Assembly: GCF_000497045.1 (NCBI RefSeq)
Contig: NW_015961970.1
Span: forward strand, 1,240,802-1,304,801
Origin: Kalmanozyma brasiliensis GHG001
Taxonomy: Eukaryota > Basidiomycota > Ustilaginomycetes > Ustilaginales
DNA length: 64,000 nucleotides
Direction of reading: 5' to 3'
The position numbers were made by a program, and so were the translations under genes. The notes under the pieces were generated by a model. It saw nothing but the letters and a program-made list of their open reading frames with translations. It was not told where the DNA came from and did not search any database. Positions within the stretch are counted from its first letter, which is position 1, and every line of letters begins with the position of its first letter. Below are positions 58,297 through 64,000 of this stretch, piece after piece.

Positions 58297-59490
58297 ATGA
58301 AGGAGGTCACACGCAAGATGATGACCGACGTGGCCGTCTTTGCCATGAGTCAGGTCGCCTTCTACTACGCATTCAAATACGTCATGTCGTCGCTTGACCC
58401 AAATCGACAAAAGAGACAAGATTCAAAGAAAGTAGCCGACGCCAAGCTGGGCAAGCTCGGGTTACGCGGCAAGGATCTTCAATTGAACGAATACGAGGAG
58501 CAAATCTCCGCCGAGCTCATCCTGCCCGAGGACATCCCCGTCGACTTTGCATCCATCGGAGGTCTCGACGGCATCATCTCGTCATTGCAAGAGAGTGTCA
58601 TCGCGCCACTGTGCTATCCAGAGCTCTTTGCCAACGCCAGCGGTCTGCTTGGAGCACCCAAGGGCGTCTTGCTTTACGGTCCTCCAGGCACAGGAAAGAC
58701 CATGCTGGCCAAAGCATTGGCCAAGGAGAGCGGCGCTACCTTCATCAACATGCATGTGTCGACGCTCACCAACAAGTGGTTCGGCGAGTCCAACAAGCTC
58801 GTAGCTGGCCTCTTCAGCTTGGCACGCAAGCTCCAGCCATCCATCATCTTCATCGACGAGATCGACAGCTTCCTTCGCGAACGTGCTTCGGGCGATCACG
58901 AAGTCACCGGCATGATGAAGGCCGAGTTCATGACCATGTGGGATGGTTTGACGTCCTCAACGGACCGCATCATGGTGCTCGGCGCGACCAACCGACCCAA
59001 CGACATCGACTCGGCCATTCTGCGTCGTTTGCCGAAAAGGTACGCTGTTTCTCTGCCCAACGCTGCGCAGCGAGAAAAGATCCTGTCCATCATGCTCGAA
59101 GCTACCAACCTCGACCCCAACTTCAAGATGGTGGACCTAGTCAGACGCACCGAAGGCTACAGCGGTAGCGACTTGAAGGAGCTATGCAGGAATGCAGCCA
59201 TGAGGCCCGTCCGCGAGTTCCTTCGCAGCAAACAAGGACGAGAATCCGTGGCCGAGAGGAGACGTCTCGCAGCTGCTGGAGTAGCATTGAACGGAAAGTC
59301 AAGCTCTGATGCAACACCGAATGGTTCTCTGACACCAGCGGAGGGCGACGCCGCCGTCGTCACACCAGCGGCCAAGATCGAGTCGAGACCCTTGCGGAAC
59401 TCGGACTTCTTTGTTGTTGATTCGGCAGCAACAGCCGTCAACGGATCAAGATCAGCGCCCATGACCGTCGATGAAGAGCCCCTCGACTGA
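58297..59490 (+). CDS. MSP1: Outer-membrane AAA ATPase Msp1 (ATAD1)
   Basis: The protein has 397 residues from the ATG at 58297. A single N-terminal transmembrane helix covers about 10-32 (DVAVFAMSQVAFYYAFKYVM). The linker domain and one AAA+ module follow: Walker A GPPGTGKT at 128-135, the pore loop NKWFGES at 159-165, Walker B IIFIDEID at 183-190, and sensor/Arg-finger region ATNRPNDIDSAILRRLPKRY. The C-terminal helix ends near residue 315. The last 80 residues (Ala/Ser-rich) are a lineage-specific extension. Msp1 extracts mislocalised tail-anchored and stalled precursors from the mitochondrial outer membrane and peroxisomes. All catalytic residues are present. The upstream frame was rejected because it would place extra charged sequence before the TM helix. 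Confidence 0.96.
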   Translation: MKEVTRKMMTDVAVFAMSQVAFYYAFKYVMSSLDPNRQKRQDSKKVADAKLGKLGLRGKDLQLNEYEEQISAELILPEDIPVDFASIGGLDGIISSLQESVIAPLCYPELFANASGLLGAPKGVLLYGPPGTGKTMLAKALAKESGATFINMHVSTLTNKWFGESNKLVAGLFSLARKLQPSIIFIDEIDSFLRERASGDHEVTGMMKAEFMTMWDGLTSSTDRIMVLGATNRPNDIDSAILRRLPKRYAVSLPNAAQREKILSIMLEATNLDPNFKMVDLVRRTEGYSGSDLKELCRNAAMRPVREFLRSKQGRESVAERRRLAAAGVALNGKSSSDATPNGSLTPAEGDAAVVTPAAKIESRPLRNSDFFVVDSAATAVNGSRSAPMTVDEEPLD

Positions 59491-61028
59491 TCTTAGCGAG
59501 GACCGGTGGAATTCCTATGCGCGACATTCATATAGACACAAGCCTGGCAGCATCCAAGCTGCAGCATCGACGTGTGAACTTCGCCATCTCGTCGGAAGAT
59601 GGAAGACGAGCCCGCATTTGTACTTATACGAGACACAGCAATCGCGCACTAGCGGCCCTGTCGATGTCCAATACGAGCCTGCATGAGCGAGATAGACTCG
59701 GTCGAATGGAGCAATTGATCATCCCGGTCCAGACATGAATTGGAACATGGTAGGACCTGATGCACGACCGAGACCGCTCACATCTGCAGAAGGACCGACT
59801 TTCCCATAGCAGGCTCGGACCGAAGTCATTGCATGGAAGCGCAGGATGCATCATGCATGTCGCATGTGGTGAATTGCTAAAAAGGCTTGCAGATGCACAG
59901 AGTCCGCAGCAACGCTTCAATTCACCGTGCACACGTTGCATGCGAGGCTCAAAGCGTCAATGATTGATCGCAGTGGATCTGAGACCATGCTGTCAGTGCG
60001 GGCTGCCAGATATGGTCCGGAAAGGGAGCTGTTCCTGATTCGGAACAAGGCCCTACCGACGACTCAACCCGTGCCCGATATCGAGGGGCGGCTCTCGGCT
60101 GACCGAACAGCAGATTCGAGGCGCACCTTCTTGGCAGAGGACTCGTTGCGGAGAACGGCCGGCGACTTTGTCTCATCCTGTCCAGTTTGGCCGGCGCGGC
60201 GACTGCCAAAAGGGCCCGTTTAGCGCAAATTTGCCGCCAACTCGGGTCGCGACCCCCTGCTTGTCGTTAGAAAGCAGATGCGAAATTGTGGCTCGCTTAG
60301 ACGCTTCATGTCTCGTCTTGACCTTGCCCCGCTCTCGCCTCTTGGGGATCTCGGTTATCAATCAACGAGTCGATGGTCAGACACATTGACGGAATGCAAG
60401 TTCAGCTCGCATCGCATCCGATGTGCATCTCGCTCTACGGCTGCGGGATTCTGGGGTTCAGATTGTGGCCGAGAAGACGAGAGGAGGAAGGCTGAAGAGC
60501 ACTCGGATCGCTTCACGCCTCAACCTCGATCGCGCTTTCCGGACATGGGGTCGGCAAGAGACGCCAGCCGTCTTCTCCACACGAGCGCCTCCTTTCTCGA
60601 TGTCGGCTTCGCAGAGGCAGCTTCCCGAACGAGCAAAGCTTTATCTGCTGTTTGCATGAACAGAGGTTGAATCGGTGCAAGCCATCCTCTGCCCTTCCAT
60701 CATCTCTCCCTCTCGTCCGCCTACATCTTCCTCAGCCAGAGGAAAGCATCCTCTGCTTCCGGAGTATGCCAACAGCAGGCTTGCTGCTTACGAGTCTCGC
60801 TCGCTCTATGAGAGGGAGTCAACATAAATGACAGATTCGCAGTGTCGCTTGATCTCCCTTTTCCAGGAGGTCTCTCTCGCAAGCTTCCTTCATCGAGTGG
60901 CACCAGCTCTATATACTGGCTAGCACCTGTGTATCGTCGGCAGACATTCGTCATTGTCGCCGTCTGTCCAATCTTGCTTCGAGATCGTGTGGCCGTGATC
61001 AGCTTGGCATGCGCTCCATAGGCTCAAC
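59491..61028. other. MSP1 to seven-TM intergenic region
   Basis: These 1.54 kb separate tandem genes. There is a 12-bp perfect palindrome GGGTCGCGACCC at 60244-60255 and a CTATATAC sequence at 60909-60916, about 115 bases before the next ATG. Several small ORFs lack any support. Confidence 0.4.
60909..60916 (+). promoter_or_regulatory. TATA-like element of the seven-TM gene
   Basis: CTATATAC about 113-120 bases upstream of the ATG at 61029. Position and orientation fit a core promoter. Confidence 0.4.
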
Positions 61029-63664
61029 ATGTCTTACGCGACACTGACCACGCGGTTCGACCTGCCGTCACCGCCACCCAAGAGCGTCTTCTCCACCGTT
61101 CACAATGAAGCAGGTCGAGCATGGTTTCCCGACTTCACTCAAGCCCAGGATCCCGTCAGCTCGTTGCGAGACTTCGTCAAGAACCTTTTCTATCCAACAT
61201 TTCGTTCAAGCACATTTGTTCAACTCAAGGTCGTATCGGTCATCACGGCCATTATTGGCATTTCGATCTTTCTTATCATTCTGCGGAGGCTGTATGAAAG
61301 GTCCTTTTGGCTCTTCCGACTCGTCAAGCGCAGCAATGGTACGCTTATTGTGCCGAACGCCGTCACCTCTTTCGTAGCCGTCGAAAGCACTTTTGCTATT
61401 CTGCTGATTGCTTTGTAAGTGCCGAACAATACCAAGCCTGCCTGTTGAATGCTCGGAACTCTCTGCTGACCACGTTGCGATGACTGCACACTTGATCCTT
61501 CAGATGCTGGGAAGTGGTCTCCTGGTACCAGTACGGTCAGTCGCCCAAGTACATGATTCTGTGGATCGGTCTGACCTGGTTGCCACTGATCCTCGGCGCT
61601 TGGTGCACCACCGTTGGTATCATCTACGCACGACCCAACGCACTCAGCTTCGTCTCCCCACATCCTACCAAAACGGACAGCTGGGCGCTCCGCATGGGTA
61701 TCACTCCTGCAGTCGTCAACGTCACCGTCTTTCTCATCCCCGTGGTCCAGACCGTCACCGTTGTCGTCCCAGCTGTCCTGGCGCAGCGTCGGTTCAGCGA
61801 GGCTTTCGACCACTACCACCGCTGGTCTGCAGCGCTGCAGCCCGGTCAAGGTCTCACGCGAGACCTGTTGCTGGAGGCGCAGCAGATCTGGTTCAAGGTT
61901 CTTGACGCGGCGTACTTCATCTCGATCTGCATGGCCATCTGGGAAGCCTGGGTGTGCGCCTTGTTCATCTGCTACTGTTTGGCGGGAGGTGCGCTGATCA
62001 ACACCCTGCGACGACAGATCAAGACGCTGAAGTCATTTCAGCAGAATCGTTTTGGCGAGTCGTTCGCCGTCCTGAATGCGGATCCGACCCAGCTTCGTCG
62101 CCCGAGCGAGCCCTCGGTCTCTGCCATCATCGCGGATGCAATGGCTCGGAATGACGTGGACGTCGAAAAGCAACCCGTCGACACGTCGAGCCCACCCCTG
62201 TTCGCTGGGCCAGTGAAACCGCGCTCTCTGTCTACGTCAACGACCGTTTCCGAAAACGCCACGCTGGTTTCTCGCGAAGCCAGCATGAAGCGCAAGAGGG
62301 CCGGCAGCAACGCTTTGTCGGCTACTACCAAAACTGAAGTCGAAGGCGGTGACGATACCGAAGCGCAAACGCAGTCGATGTACTTCACGCACGAAGAGCT
62401 GGAGGACGAAGACCGACCCTCGAACAGCTTCTTCCCCGCCGTCCGGCCCTCTGCCTTCGAGCGTCCCGCCAAAGCCCGCTCACCAGCCGGCAAGCAGACC
62501 TCGCAGAAACGATACCTCGAAAAGTTCTACAACAACTTTGTCGTCCAATTCGTCGGGCTCATGCTCTGCATCTTGTTCTTCGCCATCTTCTGTGGCAAGC
62601 TCATCACGACGTGGTACTCGGCTTGGGAGGCGAACGATCTGGGGCCGGCGTTGCAGATCGCGCTGCTCGTGGTGGTCTGGGTGACAATCATTCTGGCGAG
62701 CGTCATCATCTTTGCGATCTTGGGGCGGACGTACGAGCCGGTGCTGTCGAACATTGGTTCTGCCGCTCAAGGTCGGTCGGACGACGACAGATGTGCTGAC
62801 CTGCACAAGGCTGGGGTCACGAGAAAGCGCGGAGGAAGTTTGACGGGCGCCAAGGAGTGGGCAGCGTCGCACTTCTCGAAAGAGCGACATGGTCAGAGCA
62901 TTGGTATGGGCGATCTGCCATACAGTCGTAGGCAGGGTCGCAGCGCAACTTTGTCCGGACCACCGAGTTCGATGCTGCACTACGCCGAGCTTACTGGGGG
63001 ACACTCGTCCCCACGAGTAGACCTACTCTCCGTCAGTCCCAAGAGTCAGCCGCGACCTTTCGGCCTAGCCGATCCGAGGAGTTCGTCGCAGGCCGATGGC
63101 ACACATACTCGCGCAAGATCCGTCACGGAGCCACGCCGGAAGCGGTCTCTACGAAGCTCGGATTCTGTGACGAAGAGGAAGGGTAGCGTGGGTGGTGTGG
63201 TCGTCGAGCAGACGGTGAGCACGATCATCGAGGATCCTGCCGTGGAGGAGCACTATCTGACAGAGCAAGATTGCGGATCGTTTGCGGCGTCGTCGTCAAG
63301 GCCAGGCAGTTCCTGGCTGACCTCGCTCGACAGCATGTCGAACGGGCACAGTACCTCCCTGACCGGATTTGACCCGGAGCAGAAGCAATATTGGGACAGC
63401 CTGCTACCGCGTCAACCGGACAGGGTGCTCACTGCTCGCGAGGAAGGGGAGGACTTTGTGCTCGTCCAGCCTGGGCCGAAGTCTTCACGGCTGTCTCGGC
63501 CAGGCACCTGCTCGTCCGGACTCGGGCTCATGACAGGAGCCTCGCCATGGTCCGCGCCGCTGGGCTGGAATAGCCCGGAGCCAGACATGAACCTTGTACG
63601 CGAAGACGCTGATCGGCGGTCACGCATCGGTTCACATTCGAGCAACACCAAGACGCAGCCCTGA
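61029..63664 (+). CDS. Seven-TM membrane protein with GPCR-like layout, two exons
   Basis: Exon 1 (61029-61414) and exon 2 (61504-63664) join across an 89-bp intron (GTAAGT...TTCAG) in matching phase to 848 residues. There is no cleavable signal peptide. Seven hydrophobic segments are visible: about residues 67-87, 106-131, 142-168, 190-220, 258-290, then a loop of about 160 residues, then two more at bases about 62540-62620 and 62650-62730. The N-terminus has 65 residues. The C-terminal tail is about 310 residues, Ser/Thr-rich. A long third cytosolic loop and a long tail are typical of fungal GPCRs such as the Gpr1 type, but I see no family-defining motif. It could also be another seven-TM family. 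The function is unknown. Confidence 0.82.
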
Positions 63665-64000
63665 CCTTACAAAAGCTTTCAATGCGAATCATGTACACAA
63701 CACTGCGTGTCGCTGATCAGGATCTCGGAAGCTTAGTCTGAGCTTTCGTGAGGAGTGTTGAGCCCGGGGGAGAGGGACGATGAGGAGCACGAATCGAAAG
63801 GAGGGAGCGAATTGTTGTGAGTCTGTTACACCGGCATCGTCCTGCCCTCATGATTTGACAAAAAACGCAGCCCGCTGAAATACAAACTTGATTGTGATCG
63901 ATTTCAGAGCTGAGTTGCTGAATGAATTTGTATTTGGCCTCGATCCACGTTGGGAAATCACTCTCTGAGACCGCAGGGAGGGCACAGCTGAATGAAATTT
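63665..64000. other. Downstream region of the seven-TM gene
   Basis: These 336 bases up to the window edge probably hold the 3' UTR. No gene is seen. Confidence 0.45.

Overview
The window looks like part of a nuclear chromosome of a basidiomycete smut fungus (Ustilaginales: Ustilago, Sporisorium, Pseudozyma and relatives). It is GC-rich. Genes are mostly long uninterrupted reading frames with a few short GT-AG introns (43 to 140 bp). There are Zn2Cys6 and TALE-homeobox regulators, single-copy eukaryotic housekeeping genes and one intron-bearing nuclear tRNA. The species cannot be fixed from the sequence alone. I saw no transposase, reverse transcriptase, integrase, CRISPR array or bacterial operon.

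Left part, 1-25 kb: a large coiled-coil protein cut by the window edge, a TALE homeodomain regulator, a 4.6-kb gene-free stretch, the sorting nexin MVP1, the Pol III factor BRF1, a secreted and probably GPI-anchored alpha/beta-hydrolase-like protein, a MOB4/phocein protein with a long acidic tail, and a 1405-residue Zn2Cys6 transcription factor. A 10-bp phased minisatellite follows it.

Middle part, 25-42 kb: a BBC1-like SH3 protein of actin patches; a four-exon DUF202 membrane protein that only appears when its exons are joined; a two-exon CsbD stress protein with a TATA box and a promoter rich in palindromes, including two perfect CRE sites; a single-frame fusion of a Fhit-type HIT hydrolase with a YciC/ZagA-like CobW GTPase; a CRAL-TRIO (Sec14-like) protein; and a JMJD7-like hydroxylase. 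A 23-N assembly gap and an unknown Ser-rich protein come next.

Right part, 42-64 kb: two zinc-knuckle paralogues point away from each other around an intron-containing tRNA-Ala(UGC). Then come a tail-anchored FHA protein, TAF13, RPAP1, NDUFS4, proteasome beta-3 (PUP3), the AAA ATPase MSP1, and a seven-TM protein with a GPCR-like layout. Several neighbours are divergent and share short promoters (RPAP1/NDUFS4, PUP3/MSP1, BBC1/DUF202, FHA/TAF13).

Most genes are independent housekeeping functions. The candidates for something undescribed are the HIT-CobW fusion, the zinc-knuckle pair around the tRNA, the orphan seven-TM protein, and the regulatory architecture upstream of the CsbD gene. Many start codons were moved downstream of the longest open frame because the longer frames begin with non-ATG codons or run into promoter sequence.
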